64,000 nucleotides of DNA from Sweltsa coloradensis (GCA_024449915.1 JAMZAV010000904.1:224838-288837), one strand, 5' to 3'; positions 1-13,165 are shown, counted from the stretch's first letter. Program-made: numbers and translations. The notes: generated from the sequence alone by a model not told the origin.

Positions 1-3000
1 TGGTACTCAGGGGGTGCCTGCGCGCTTTGGAGCTTTCCCCCGTTTCTCGCCCTGCTTGCCCAACCCGTCCCCTTGGCAAAGGCTTTTCTCTCATCCTGGC
101 GTAATCTCGGGGGCTCGCCCGGCGGGTAGCGAAGAGTTTCGCCCACGCCCCTCTCTGGTAATTTATGCGTAAACAGCTCGAAAATTGGGTAAACCCTTTT
201 ATTTCGTTTTTCCCGGGTTTTTCAGCCATTTTTCCCGATTTTGGGAAAAACCATTTTCACCCACCCTTTTGGGGTGCGCCCTCATGGCAGTAGGTCCCCA
301 AAAAACGACCTTTTTTCTGCTTTATTCTTTCGCTGGGGTTCAAATTGGGGGTGCCGAATCGTGATTGGTACCCCGTATGTTACGCTTCTGGGGGCCTCAT
401 ACCAAATCCTGGATGTTACTGATTCCGTGTCACAAAGGGAAAGGGCCCTTCCCGGGAAGGGCGACACTTTTTGCTAGGTAGGGGTTCTATTTTAGAAAAC
501 ACATGTTTTTGCGGGTTGCTGCCCGCAGCGAAATATGCGACACGTCTTAGAAAAAACTTTCCAAAAAAGACTAGGATGTTTTCGGGCCCTCCCACCCCGT
601 CCCTTCGGTAGTGGACCAAACAAATCGGTAGCCGTGAGTGCGGCACTTTTCAGTGGAATTATTTTGCCTGAAAAGCCCCATGCAGGGGAAACCCTTTTGG
701 GGGGTTTTTGACTTCTGGCATGGTCGAAAGTGGGAAGTATTCGACCACCGACTTCCCCATCTTTTCCCTTAAAACCCTTTCTTGTGGGCGGTTTAAAACT
801 TTTAGTAGCACCGAAAGCCCTAGCTCGGGGGGGTACCCCCAAAAACGAGGTCCTGCACAAGGTTCGCGGGTACGCCCCCTTTCCCCGGTTGTCTCGCGAT
901 CGTGTTTTGCGGACGAGGACATCACCTTTTGTGCACCTTGTACGGGCCCCGTCCCCAGGGGTTTTTTCCCAGCTCGCGGCGAAACCTTCGCGTTTATCCC
1001 TCCAAAGAACTGTCGTTTGTTGAGGGGTGGCCACCCTGTTTCCCTTTTTGCCTTCGGGCCCCGGGTTTTAACAATGCTTACCCTTTGCAATTTCTTTTCT
1101 CTGTCTTGAGGGCCGGATTCCACAACTTCCCCCTTCTCGCTCCGCGGGTATCTGTTTAAACACTTTGGGTTTACGATTTTTTTCCTTCCCCGCGCAGTGC
1201 TCTACCCAAAAGTCGAACCTTGGACCCCAAAGGGATCCACGCGTGAGTCGTTGGACGAAACCCGGGGCCACTTTTTGGGATAAACTTTAAACGCTTTTGG
1301 TCCTTTATCACCGTAATTCCCTTAAAACCCAAAGGGTTTGAATATTTTTAAACTTTTTAAAAACAGTGGACTATCCCGAGGTTCCTTCTCTGTCGTGTAG
1401 AATTCATTTTCCCCCCCCTTCAGCATTCGAGACGTCTGGGGGAAAAACGCGTCCCGTCCCGTCGCGCCCCAGCTGGAAAGGGCTGTCCGCCCATCCGTAA
1501 AGCGGCGTGCACTAAATTCAAAGGGCCTTTTCGTACCTGGATATGCAAGCCACACCGTTTCGATAAAAAAATCCTTTACGCCTTGAAAGTCCGTTTCCCA
1601 GGGCTGGGTCCAAAGCCACTTCGCCCCCTTTTTTAAGAAAGCCTGCGGGTTTAACCAGGGAGTCGCTGTAACTTTTTTTAAACCGTCGAAAATTTAATTT
1701 GCATAGGCCGGGGAAAAGCCCGAAATTGTCGGGTTTTTGGGCTAGGCCCTCCTGGATCTTGGTAAACTTTTAGGGTCCGGGGGACCACAGGTTGGTCGAC
1801 AGCAGGGTTTTCCCCCAAAAACGTACTTTGTCCCGCCCAAAAAAAGGGTTTTGCAAAGTTTATTTTTTCGCCCCGGGTTAAATCTCCCTTTTTATAAAAA
1901 ACCTTTTTTCCAAAATGGATTAGGTTCGGCGAACGACCCTGGACGTGCTATGACGTCTCCCCATATACGGGGAAAACACTGTGCTTCTTCCCCAAAACCC
2001 CCCCAAAGTCCATGCGCGGGTAAATCCCCCCTATCGATGTCTCGGGGCCCGAAGGGGATACCCAAAACTGATAGGTCCCGTTAAATTATATTTAAAAACC
2101 CGTGAAAGCCCCCTGTCCCCCCTCTTCAACCCTATCGGGCCAATGGGAAAACTAGATAAGTCCAAGGAGGACAGGTGCAAATTATAAAAATTTTTTGTAA
2201 ATTTCCTCGGGTACGTGGGGACTCTCACGATGGGGGCCCCAAGGGTTGGCATTGCTTTGGCGGCGCCCCAAGGGGCAAGGCGGACGGTCTTATCTTTTTT
2301 AAAAAAACCACGACGAGGGGTTCACGTGGGGACTACGGGCTCTTCGATTTTTCCCCCATTCTCCCATCTTGGCAAGCTGCTCCTCTACGGCGGGGCGATA
2401 CGCAAAGGGGAAAAAAACGGGGTTATTTTTTTTCTCGAAAATTACTTTCTTCAAACTACCTTAAATTCGGGGTCAAAAACCGTCGACCCAGGCCGGGCTT
2501 GGGGGAAAAAAACTCGCGATTTTTTAAACCCAGAAACTCTTTTATTTTTCCCGGTTGTTCCCTTTTAGGGCCCTGGCTACTATTTGAGTTGGGAATCTCT
2601 TTCTTCGGGGGTTTGGATTTGGATTTTCCCCCCTCCGGGCCCCTTTGGCAACAAAGCGAAACCGATACCTCCCAAATTTGGTTTTGTTCGACCGTCGGCA
2701 CTATTATCAAACCCCAAATTTAAAACTTCCGGTTTCGTAAACCTTCCCCCCAAAGATTCACTAAGGTGGGGTGTACCAAAGTGTTCGTTTTTCGTTATTT
2801 GCCCGAGGCGAAACAGATAGTAAAAATTTTTTTGTGGTAAACCAGTCGTTCCAAAAGGGGTTTTTTTTCCGTTTCGAGATCTGCCACTACTAAAAAAAGC
2901 CTTTTTTCGCTGATCTTACCCCTCGTACAAATTCGAGAAGCCCTGTTTGTGACCCTCTTATTCTCTTGCTAGTTTCCCCCTAAAACGTTACTCCCACCAC

Positions 3001-6000
3001 TGGTATACTACAAGCGCGGGTTTTTTTGGGCCCCACTCCCCCCGAAGAATAATTTTCCCAGACACACGTGGCCCCACTTCCCGTTCCCAAAAGTGCGGTG
3101 GTGACGTCCCTTTCCCATTCCGGGCGGCACATTCTTATTCCCCGGGGGAAAAGAATTAATCTTGTCTTTATCTTGACTTTTCTTCCCATAATAATTCGTT
3201 CCCCGGGTTTGTGAAAAAAAGTATTTAAAACAGCTGGGTTTGGCATTTAGCGTCGGGTTTTGTGTTGGGCCCGGGTCGACCAACTCGTTTTTCCGAATAG
3301 GTAGCCCCGAGGCGTCCCCCCACGGCCGTGTCGGAAAGGAAAATGGCCTGGGTGAATTCCCTTCGGTACGGCCCGTCTCTCGGGCCCCGTCGCCCTGTCC
3401 AGGGTGGGGCCCTGCCCCTGCGCGGTGGTTCACCTCGGCTTTTCCCGGGCCTCGCTCCTCGGGTTCGTACGCCGACCCCGTGTTCGGGCCCGGGGGGCAC
3501 CAACCCCCTCTATGTCCCCGCTGATTGTCCCAGCATTCGCTCGTTCGAAAAAAAAACCTCGTGGCCTCCCTGTCATTAAAAACCCTTTATGCCTGGGGCC
3601 CCCTTTTCCTTTTAGCGCCCCGTTGAAAGGGTGATTTTCCACACGGCGGTTATTTTCTACTGTTTTTCTTTTCTTTTTAACCCGGGCTCTTCGTCGTCCC
3701 TTTTAATTTGCTTCATTTTTTTGTTTCCTTTGTTGTAAAAAAGCTACGGTTCTGTAGGGGGAATCCTTGGCCCCGGGAGTATGCCCGCCTTCAGCCTCTC
3801 TCCAAAGTGCCCTCGCAGATTGCCCCCTTAGCAATTTATTCCCCAAAAAGGGTTGGCTAGATAGCCATTTTAAATTGACCAAAAAGGTACGTAACACGAT
3901 TTTTTTTCCCGATCCCGGGGGGTAAACTGCCCCCTATAAAACTGTATTAACCCCCCCTTGTTCAAATTTCCCCCAGTAAACCCCTCTAGAAGGGCCTCCC
4001 CTTCCCCTACGCGAAAAAATGTTATGGGTGTTTCGCGGAGCCCCGCTAGCACTTTTCCCCGCAAAATGCGGTTTCTAGCATAAACCTTTGGGTTTTCCGA
4101 GACGTGATATTCGCCGAAACGTTTTTTTTAAAATGTCTAGAAATTCTTGCGGGTGTAACCCCAGACCCCCGATTTTTGAAGATTTTAAATTTTTCCTTTG
4201 TAATCGTCGCTTTCATATTTTTTCCCCTTTTTTTGTCGGTCCGCTCTTAAAAGCTCTCACCGGGTCCGAAAAACCCGTGCGTCCTGATCGGCTCCCCGGG
4301 GCGTCCCACAATTCCCTTCCCCAGGTCGCGACGCGCCCCAAACGAGCTCGTCTCGAATTTCCCGGCTACCAGCTGTCCCGTTCGTTCGGGCGGTTTGTGG
4401 CCTTTTCGTTGTTTCCCCGCCTGTACTAGCCTTCGCCCCAGGGTTTTCCAATTGCGCCCACAAACCATCCATGTTTTCTCGCTTGCTATCCCCGTTGCGG
4501 TTTCATTTGTTTGGTCTCGCACACCCGTTCTACGCTTGGGCAAAAGCCCTTGTTGTCGGTTCTGCCTCTCCTGCCTTCTCCGTCCCCATCGCAATCTTGG
4601 CGTTGATAGCATCAAATTTTCCCTGCCCAAAATTGATTCCAAAGGTTTTTAGCGATTTTGCGCTGCTGTTTTTTATCCCTTTGTTTTGATTTTGCTATCT
4701 GCTCGATTTTTTTTTTTGTTCCCGGGGCCGGGTACGTCAAGGTTGTCCCAGCAATAGTAAAACTTGCATTTTTATTTTTTCGCTCAGTGGTTTTTTTCTC
4801 TTTCTCCCCTCCTTCTCCATTCTAGCTAGCCGCGTCATGGGCCCCTTTTCCCTTCTCTTTTCCTTTGCTTGGAAAATTTCATGCATTTTTTCCCTTCTCT
4901 CGAATTTTATCCCTTCTAGTCATTATTTTTACCTCCCACGCGTCCCCCGCTTCTTTTCCCCATAAAAGGGGTTTAGGGTTTTCTAGGTTCCGACGTTGCC
5001 GTGTTTCGGTTACTCGCTCTGTCCCTTCCGATTCGACGGGAGTCCCCGTCTCGACTTCCCTGTCCTGAATCATGCTCTCGACAAGTGAAACCCAAACTCG
5101 TAAAAACCTCTACGTCCCTTACTCATCCTCGCGTAAAGTATTGTCCCCTGGTTCCCCGAATACGCTGGGGACCACAAAAACTGCGCCCAGCCTCGCATCT
5201 ATTTCCTTTTCCCTTTACATTGTTAACTTTTTTCTTTTTGGCATTTTTCCCCCCTTGGGGAATTCGTGTTACTTGATTCCGGTGAACTCAAAACAAAAAA
5301 TCTCAAACTTTTTGCGTCGCGGTGATTCGAAAGTCCCCCCCCCCCTGGGTTTTCCCCTTCCTAAACCCCCAAAAACCAAAATCCAATCCCGGGGCGGGGA
5401 TTAAAAAGTGGGCCCCGCGTTGGGCCCCAAATTTTTCGCTGAAAACCCCGTCCTAGGTCCTAAATTAAAAGGGTTTCCCCGATGAACGTCATCGTCGCTG
5501 ATAAATTTTTTAACCTTGCTTGAACCTATGTTTACCCAAAAGTGCTATTTTTATTACTCGGGGGTTTTTTTCAAAGTTTAATGGTTTTTTTAAAACCCAA
5601 AAAATTGGATTGACAAAAAACACAAATTTTATGTGTTCTACACGCGGGGGTGAAAAAAACTAGCCCTAGGGAAAAAAAACCCCAAAAATGTACCTTTGGG
5701 GGATGGTGATGCAACAACATACAAATTCTGCCCCGGGGGGTCCGAAGAGGTCCCGACCTGGGGACGCTAGTGCTTTAGCCGCTCCCCCCTCCCAGGGGGC
5801 ATCGTCCGGTTTGGCCTTTGACGTTTTTTCCCGCTTGTCCTGTACTAGTTGGGTACTTAAGGGAAATTTTGATAGTTTTAGAATGCTGAAAGGGTGAGAA
5901 TTGACTTATAAGGAGGGGGGTTTTGGATGTTTATGCTTTAAACCCGTGGTGAAACAAAATTTTAAAAAAAGTGGCGTTATATTGGAACATTTGTTTACAT

Positions 6001-7587
6001 GGGTAAAATACTGAAAATCCGGGTTGGGTTTTTAAATTTTGGGGTTGGAAACCCAAATCTGCAAGATAAGAAAACATAAAAAAAATAATTAATACCCGGT
6101 TACACAATTTCCCAAAAAATAGGGCTTTTTATAATAGAAGGGTTCGTACCTATCGTTGTTCGTGAGGGGGGAGGGGGAGGCGTCGCCCTCTTGGAAAGGG
6201 CCTTTCACGGGAGTGGCCGGGGGGGAGGGGTGGCCCACGGTAGAATTTTCTGTACGGAAGGGCCTGTTTCCCGCTTTTCCGTGGATCGGGGTCCGTGATC
6301 GTGAACTGGGGCCCATTTTTCCCACCCCTTTCCCAAGAGAAATGCCTAGGGCCCCCAAAGAACTCGAAGTTTCCCGGGTCTCGAAAAAAAATTTGGGGGG
6401 GGGTTGCAACTTATGGGGTTTTTATCTTTCTTTCGTAGTGTAGTGGGGGCCAAACGGTTTATGTAAGGGGACCCCGGGGAGTCCACGTGTTGGACATACC
6501 AAAGGGCAAAATTACTTCGAAAAAAAAACCCGGAAAAACCTTTAAAAACCCCTTTCGAACTTTCCCTGGGCAATCCGTATGGTGTAGATATAAGGGAAAT
6601 TTTCCTTTGTAATTTCGATGTCGTCCCTTTTCGGCTGGGTATTGAACACTCGCCATGTGGTAGCACTTTTCCGGCATCACGAAGATTAAAAGAATTTACT
6701 TGAGAAAAAAATAGTTTTAACACGGGGAGATGTAGCTCGGGGCCCTCAGCAGGAGGTACCCCCCCCAAAACCCCCCTCCCCCGGATTTACTCCCCACCCT
6801 TTTGCGAAAATACCCATGCTTCCAGAAACATGGGTTAAAAAATGCACTTACTTGCAGTCAACCGCCTCTTCTCTCGTGATGTGCGTAGGGACGATCCTTT
6901 TCTCGAAAAAAACTTTCTTTTGACTACTTCCGTTGGTTTTTTTCACTCTGCCCTTGATTTGGGGCTCACCACCCCGAACTTCAAAAATAAAGGGTTTTTT
7001 TTGGTCTAGGGGTTTCCCACGTATTTCCCCTTTCTGGGCGAGAATTCGACTTTTACTCGCGTTTTTTCTGCTAGGGGGCTCGGCCAGGGCCTGGTTTTTC
7101 ATTGGCCGAGGCCACGGGCGAGGACCATGAAGCGAGGGGGTGTATCGGCTAGGGTACACATTCCTGAGCCCAAAAAACCCCCACTTGCGGTGCCAAACTT
7201 TAAATTTTTCCCGCTTCTCTACTGCAGGGGGGGTTCGGAGATCCCCTTAACCCGTACTCCCTATCTCAAAAAAAACGGTTTAAAAAATTTAACCCAAAAA
7301 CATTGATCTCAGCTGCACTTGCACAAAAAAAAATGGCTACGATTTTTAAATTGTAAACTGTGGGCACACGTACATTTTTTAAGCAATATGCAAATTTACT
7401 TGCCAAATTAAAAGCCTTAACTTTAAATTAAACCTTATCATTTTGCAAATATATTAAAATAAAATAAAAAAATTTTCCGGCCGAGGGCCAAATGAGGGCT
7501 TGCACAGGCCCTGGGTTACAATACATCTGAATGGGTGGAAAAAGTAGGGAACAAATATTGGCTGCCCCCTTTTAACTGACCACTTTG

Positions 7588-7950
7588 AATTTTTTTTAAA
7601 TTTTTTAAATTTTTAGTAAATAAAAAAAATTACACCCACGGGAGTGTTTTTCCCCATCAAACCAAAACGAGAAAAAAACCCTCGCTTTATACCTGCGTAA
7701 AGGTAATGACATTATAATTAATGTTTGGTGGGCAGTTTTTAAAGGCAGCAGATATTCGTTGGCCTACTGTTCCATCCTTCAGATGTATAAGCAACTTTCA
7801 ATTTAGAGATTTAAAAAAGTACCCGTCCCGATGGTCTAGTGGGTTTAAAACGTCCACCGGAATGTGGGAGATCCGTGGTTTCGATTCCCGGTTTTTGGGG
7901 GGACTTTTTTTTAAATTTTTAAAAATTTTAGTAAATAAAAAAAAAAATAT
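7588..7950. repeat. Pair of A/T-rich direct repeats flanking 270 bp
   Basis: An approximately 44-bp A/T-rich word (T-run, AAATTT, TTTTAGTAAATAAA, A-run) occurs at 7588-7631 and again at 7902-7950. The second copy directly follows the tRNA-like repeat at 7825-7904, as a SINE tail would. The first copy has no tRNA-like head in front of it. Two tails of one SINE family, or terminal repeats of a small element, are both possible. Confidence 0.4.
7825..7904 (+). repeat. tRNA-like sequence, probable SINE head
   Basis: The segment starts GTCCCGATGGTCTAGTGG, a good A box, and has GGTTTCGATTCCCGG, a B box with one extra T. The ends GTCCC and GGGGAC can pair as an acceptor stem. Extra bases in homopolymers (GGG after TAGT, TTTTT before the last G run) spoil a normal cloverleaf, so a functional tRNA cannot be claimed. 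The A/T-rich tail after it suggests a tRNA-derived SINE or a tRNA pseudogene. Confidence 0.5.
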
Positions 7951-8699
7951 GGGCATGTTCATTATTCGAGGTTTTGGCCCCCAAAAATTTATTATGCTAC
8001 CGTACTGTTTTTTTTTCAACGGGTTTCATATTAATCAGCTAAATTTTTTGAAATTAGAGGCTGGTGGGTTTTTTTTCATCTCAAGGGGTGAAAGGAAATT
8101 TTAAAAATTTACTAAAAGTTTCCCCCCCCCAAAAAAAATTTTTAGCTTTTTTGTTTAAAAATTCCTCTAACTAAAAATGGGGAAAGCGTTCCCGAAAAAA
8201 TTCCCCGGAAAAAAGGGAAGCTTTTTTTTTTTAAAGTTCCCACCCAACACTGAGGAGAAGGGGACGTAAAGGAAAATATCATGCAGAGATAAAATTGGAG
8301 AAGAAAAAACCCCGGAAAAATTGGGGGAAGGGGTTTTGGGTACCCAGGGAAAGGGAAAAAATGGCAAGCGGGGGAAAATGAAAAAGGAAAAACCAAAAGA
8401 ATAAAAAAGGCCAGTAACTTCTTAAAATGCTTTTAAAAAAGGGCCCGGTGTGGGATAAGGGAAAAACTCTACAGTCCCAAAATGAAACTATTTCAAGACC
8501 TACTTTCAACCCAAACCTCCCCAAAAGCGGCAGAAACCTGGACTATGGGTGATAGAGAAAAAGCCAATACAAGGGGCGGGGATGGGATTCCGAGGGGCAC
8601 AGGGGCAAAAAAAAGAAGAGATAGAATGAAAATACGAAAATCAGAAAAAAAGCTTGGGGTGGAGAAATTAGGTGACAGGGTGGGGGAAGGGCACGGCTG

Positions 8700-8908
8700 A
8701 GGGGAAAGGGTTTTGGGGATAGAAACGAATGACGGAAGAGAGGATGCCCAGGAGAATGTATGAGAAAAGGATTGAAGGAGGAAGAAGAAGGGGGAGACCA
8801 AGGAAGAGATGGAAGGAGACCATAGCAAGGGACCTACATACTAGAGGAGAGAGCTGGGAGGATGTAGCAGACACGATTGTGGGAGGAGAGAAAGAAGTGG
8901 AAGAATTT
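8700..8908 (+). mobile_element. RTE-like LINE 3' coding tail, part before insertion
   Basis: The plus-strand frame at 8729-8908 reads MPRRMYEKRIEGGRRRG then RPRKRWKETIARDLHTRGESW, the basic C-terminal tail typical of endonuclease/reverse-transcriptase proteins of RTE-type LINEs in invertebrates. The frame stops making sense at 8909, where another retrotransposon is inserted; the end of the same tail (KPKLTLPE) resumes at 9679. Related degenerate tails lie at 27244, 38994, 41990 and 46045. The 5' part is missing or lost in the noisy region to the left. Confidence 0.75.
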
Positions 8909-9669
8909 ATTTATTTATTTATTTATTTATTATTTATTTATTATTTGTTCCGTAACACATTCATTGTTTAAATGTATCACGAGGATGGCAGAAAAGAGCA
9001 GAGCTCCAAACACACTTGGTGACTGCCAACCTTATAACAATAAATATAATAAAAGATAACAACATTATTACAATCATTAGTAAACCTATAAAATATAGAA
9101 AATAAGTAAATAAATATACACTTCAATGACTTATTATAAAAATGTATCAGTAAAAAGAAACTGCAGAATTAACTTTGTAAAGCAAAAACATGTGTGCTTA
9201 GGGCAGATTTAAAAGAGTCTAATGAGCGAATCTCCCTTAACTCCAAAGGAAGAGCATTCCATTCATTACAAGTCCTGTAGTAGAAGCCATTTTGGTAAGC
9301 TGTTGTTCTTGCAAATGGTGGCTTGAGAATTAATCCTCTACCAAGTTCTGCTCCTCGACTACAGACTTGCAATCTTGCGTATGGGTCCAGATCAATAGTA
9401 CCGTGTAACATTCCCCATAGAAATTGCAGTTCTACTTTTTTCCTGTAACTTTCAAGCAATGGAATGTCTAAAGATGTACGTTCTTGCAGTAGCACTGTCA
9501 CTTTGAAATTTTGTCCTTGCAGCTATAATGCGCGTTGCTCGACTTTGTACACGCTCCAATTTTGTTTTGTTATAATCTGATGTGGGATCCCATGCTGGAC
9601 AGGCGTAAAGGAGATGAGGTCTCACTAATGCTAAGTATACAGCCCGTTTAATACCGACGTGAGCATGAT
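8909..9669 (-). mobile_element. 5'-truncated CR1/Jockey-like LINE inserted in RTE-like LINE
   Basis: On the minus strand 9650-9520 reads AVYLALVRPHLLYACPAWDP, KLERVQSRATR, the conserved C-terminal part of CR1/Jockey-type reverse transcriptases. After a frameshift near 9505 it continues at 9501-9169 with YYRTCNEWNALPLELREIRS and SLDSFKSALSTHVF, the usual end of these proteins. The 3' end on the left is a run of (AAAT) units at 8909-8950. The element is flanked by GAAGAATTT (8900-8908) and GAAGGATTT (9670-9678), a 9-bp target-site duplication with one mismatch. It is 5' truncated and inactive. Confidence 0.8.
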
Positions 9670-9752
9670 GAAGGATTTGGTTGCGAAACCCAAGCTGACC
9701 CTGCCAGAAGTAGGGAATGGGGATGAATAATGATGATGATGATGATGATTAA
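9670..9752 (+). mobile_element. RTE-like LINE 3' end, part after insertion
   Basis: This reads on from the 8700-8908 fragment: after the second copy of the target duplication come codons for KPKLTLPEVGNGDE and a stop, then a (GAT)n tract at 9729-9748. The peptide KPKLTLPE and a trailing trinucleotide run also end the copies at 27410-27450 and 46140-46190, which identifies the family. Confidence 0.7.
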
Positions 9753-9904
9753 GGGTAGTAGCAAAAAAATCATTAAAAATGTAAATGTATGATACACTGC
9801 CTACGGATGAGAAGCAAGCTAAAAATGTGGGTAGCTTCAAAGAAAAATGTGTTACATGGATGAGAGATCATGATTTGGAAAACTCCTTTTTCATTAGGCC
9901 TACC

Positions 9905-10751
9905 TAAGGGGACCATATTTCAAATCAGAAAATCCGGGACAAACTACTCAAAGGGACAACAAACAAAACAATGGAGTGATTTAAAAAAAAGGCTTACGTG
10001 TTTTGGACGTTGTTTTAAGTGTATTAGAATATGTTATGGGAGTATTTCCTGACTTAGCAAATCTATAAATTAATTATTTTTTACTTAAAACATATGATTT
10101 GCAGAATTTTTATAACTAATTAAAGCTGGAATTTGGTTTGGGGAGGGCCACCTTCCCCAGCCTCCCCCTGGATACGCCTCTATTTTTTTGTTTGTGATAT
10201 TTCAACATTTGTTAGCAACAGAACCAAAATCCTTCCAAACCTGCATCCTTCTCTTTCCTGTAAATGCCACTAGCTTAGGCCTACATGCCATCAACACTTC
10301 AAACCATGGAAAACAATAAATTGCGAAAAAAGAATTCTGTGAGAAAACACGATTCTTGCGGGGCTGCTGAGTGCCGAGAGCTGACTGCGCCACCTGCGGC
10401 GGTGAGTCATCGTATGAGACCCAAGGACTGAGCGGCAGGGAGGACAGGTGAAACTGACGTCATTGTACGTACGTACCGGTACACTCTTGAGTCGTACAGT
10501 TTTGGTTATCAGAAGTATTAATAAAAATCTTGTAATAATAATAATAATCTCTATTAATCTTGCAATAAGGCCTAAGTGTTGTATAATAAAACACTTTGAT
10601 GGCAATTCGATAAAATCCGGGACTTAATAAGCTATTATCGGAATTCCGGGACATTAGGCCTACAGTGCTTTTCAAAAAAACTTCGGGACGCCGGGACAGA
10701 GGGTAAAAAAATGGGACTGTCCCAGCTAATCCGGGACGTATGGTCACCTTA
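9905..10751. mobile_element. Non-autonomous hAT-type element A
   Basis: Terminal inverted repeats begin TAAGGGGACCATA on the left and, read inward from the right, TAAGGTGACCATA; both are followed by a TCCGGGAC-type word. Exact 8-bp direct repeats GGCCTACC lie at 9897-9904 and 10752-10759, as expected for hAT insertions. GGCCTA is a frequent word here, which slightly weakens the duplication, but the inverted repeats are independent evidence. At 847 bp there is no transposase frame. The inside holds a short (TAA)n run and a 32-codon frame ending at a GTGAGT near 10400 that I do not call a gene. Confidence 0.75.
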
Positions 10752-10759
10752 GGCCTACC

Positions 10760-12487
10760 GGTAGGCCTACCTGTATGTCTAAACTATGTACATTTTTATC
10801 TGTAGGCCTAGGTTTTATTTTTTATTTTGGGTTTCTAAAATGCTTGTATTTATTAATTTTTTCACATTTGTAAAATATTATGTTAACCTTCTATTAAGGT
10901 AGATTTTAATTATCTAAGCCTCTAAGGTTTAGGTAGATGGGCAATTCCACACTAAAGTGACCATAACATAAAGAAATTAAATATTTACAATAATGTTTGT
11001 CATTTATAGAAATGATAGGCCTATAGTATGTTCATAAACATCATTCCCTGAAAATTTCAATACCTACAAACAAAAATTTATTTTCCATTTTAGGCGGGTT
11101 TTTATCGAGTGTATTTATTTTAGTACTTAACACATAGGCCTTATCTTTCCCTAAATGCCAATTTTTAAAAAAATATTAAAATGTAATAATTTAAAGATGA
11201 CTATTATGAGAACTAAATTCCTCAGGTATTGTTAAACTCAACACTATGGCATGCTTTAAAAGTGTATTATAAATAACTCCTTTTCCATGAATCATGTTGA
11301 TTGAGTTTCACACTCGTAATTCTGAACAACAAAAAAGCACCATTTTCTCTTTAAAAGGTGAAATAAAGTAGATTATATTTCTATTATTTTTATTTTGTAA
11401 TGTTATAGATGGAGCATTAAAATAATACCCTAATTTATACGAATAGGCCTATATCATTCGTTAATTTAATTTTAGGTGTAACAGAATTACATAATTATTT
11501 TAAACCACTGTTAAGTGTTAATGCGACTAAAATTATGTTTTAAAATGCCATACCTATTTACTGACTAATGACATGTTATGTTTTGATTTTTGTGACACTC
11601 TTATCACATAATTAAACTATTTAAATCTCAAGCTTAATTCTGTTACATCCATGTCGTAATTTTGTTACCACTGTTAAAACAACTAAAATTACTAGTATGT
11701 TTAAATGTGCCCTAGGCCCTAACTATTGACTGACTAATGAAATTGTGTTTTAATTTTTTAATTTTTTTTTATTCATTCCTATCCCATTATAGAGCTATTT
11801 AAATCACAAGCGTAATTCTGTTTCATTGATATGTAATTCTGGTACACAATACATTAATTTAAATAAAATACAAACCTATCCTTGTACAGAATGTCAACAG
11901 CATTATTTATATCTAACCTTTGTTGTGTGTGTACAATCAATACAATTATTCCAATTGAACTCAATTCACAGGAATTCCTGATTGATTGAACCAACTTTTT
12001 ACCATGGCTTTTTCTATTTAATTCTGTTACAACGGACATAATTAGCTTTATATCAATTAAATATAGGCCCTAAGTATTTTTAAATAAACTTTTATTGCAT
12101 AATTAAAAGACAACTTCTAGTTGTTATTTGCAATTATAAGGTGTGCAAAAACTTTCTTACAATAATCAGTATAAATAATTACAATGTGTTAAATCTGTCT
12201 GATTGATAATTCTGTTACCGTGGAATTGCCCAGGTAGGCCTAAGTTAATTACGAGAGAAATATGTTCTTTTGGCCCTTGTAGTATTAGGGCATTGACTGT
12301 AAATGTATGTGAATGTGAAATGAACTGTGTTCCTGTCTAACAAAGCCATTTAATAAAAATACAAGACAATCAAAACAAGAATGGACACTCGACAATGCTT
12401 AGGCATGTTACGAATTAGCCCACGATGCTCATTAGGTACTTGTTATCGACATCAAATGTAACTCAACAGTTAAAATAAAATACAATT
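10760..12487. other. A/T-rich intergenic sequence
   Basis: No gene or well-delimited element was found. The sequence is A/T-rich, with several scattered AGGCCTA words and the recurring phrase AATTCTGTTAC (for example 11636, 11816, 12019, 12210) in degenerate surroundings. This may be an old, diverged repeat, but I could not define its unit. Confidence 0.4.
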
Positions 12488-13165
12488 GCTATGTTTACAT
12501 GAAGGATTCAATACTTACTGTATTGGTATTGGATTCTGAGGTGAGTATTAACATGTCATGAATTGAACAAGGGATTCAATCTGTTTTCCATACCAAACTA
12601 ATGCGATCTAGCGGTAGCTTTGAAAACTTCTTCATTCCCGCATTATTTAACCCTGCCTTACCTGCCCGCTACCTGCTGTGCACTTAATACAATATACCGC
12701 CTACTCTTAACTGTTAACATGCTTATTTTCGATCCGATTTTTCAATCCAATCCAAACTTTTGGAGGATCCAATCCTAGTTCCAAGTGGTTACATAGAGGA
12801 TTGAGAGGTCAGATCGCATTTAATTTCAATAGGTACCTAGCCTACTGTATTGAATCCGGAACTTCTTCGGTTCATGGGCCCCAAAAAACAACTAGCATCG
12901 CTAAATAAAGACATATTATTTACTTGTTTTTTTCATGCTTTTAGTATCGTGAAAAAACTGTTTCCTATTATAGCCTACAGTCTACAAAACCTTCAACGTT
13001 GCTATTTTTGACAAAACTCCTTTTCGGTTGAAGTCCTTTTGGCCCTATATATTTCAAATCAAATACCCTGGAAACGTTAAAGGTTTTTTCACATCAAAAA
13101 CAAATTGTTTTTTTTTGGGGCCCACAAACCAAAGAAGTTCCTTGAATCCTCCATGTAAACATAGC
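12488..13165. mobile_element. Element with about 24-bp terminal inverted repeats
   Basis: The left end GCTATGTTTACATGAAGGAT (12488) is matched in inverted orientation by ATCCTCCATGTAAACATAGC ending at 13165. A second inverted pair lies inside: GGAACTTCTTCGG with GGGCCCCAAAAAA near 12858-12888 against the inverse of the sequence at 13105-13145. No clear target duplication and no transposase frame are visible. A MITE or foldback element is the likely class. Confidence 0.6.

Larger units (their letters stand above)
1..8470. other. Homopolymer-inflated stretch, no readable genes
   Basis: This stretch differs in texture from everything to its right. Runs of four to nine C, G, A or T occur in almost every line, GC-rich runs dominate the first 5 kb and A/T runs dominate 5.5 to 8.4 kb. 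The octamer TAGGCCTA, common in the remainder, is missing. All open frames are short, overlap on both strands and are rich in Gly, Pro, Lys and Phe from the runs; none resembles a protein family. A tRNA-like repeat at 7825-7904 is still recognisable but appears to carry extra bases in its runs. The simplest reading is noisy, unpolished assembly sequence at a contig end or gap fill; an odd satellite or contaminant is the alternative. I call no genes here. Confidence 0.55.

Noticed and set aside
241..5404. Many overlapping open frames of 60-180 codons on both strands in the left region
   Set aside because: They are produced by GC-rich homopolymers, lie on top of each other in several frames, have no family resemblance and no splice signals.
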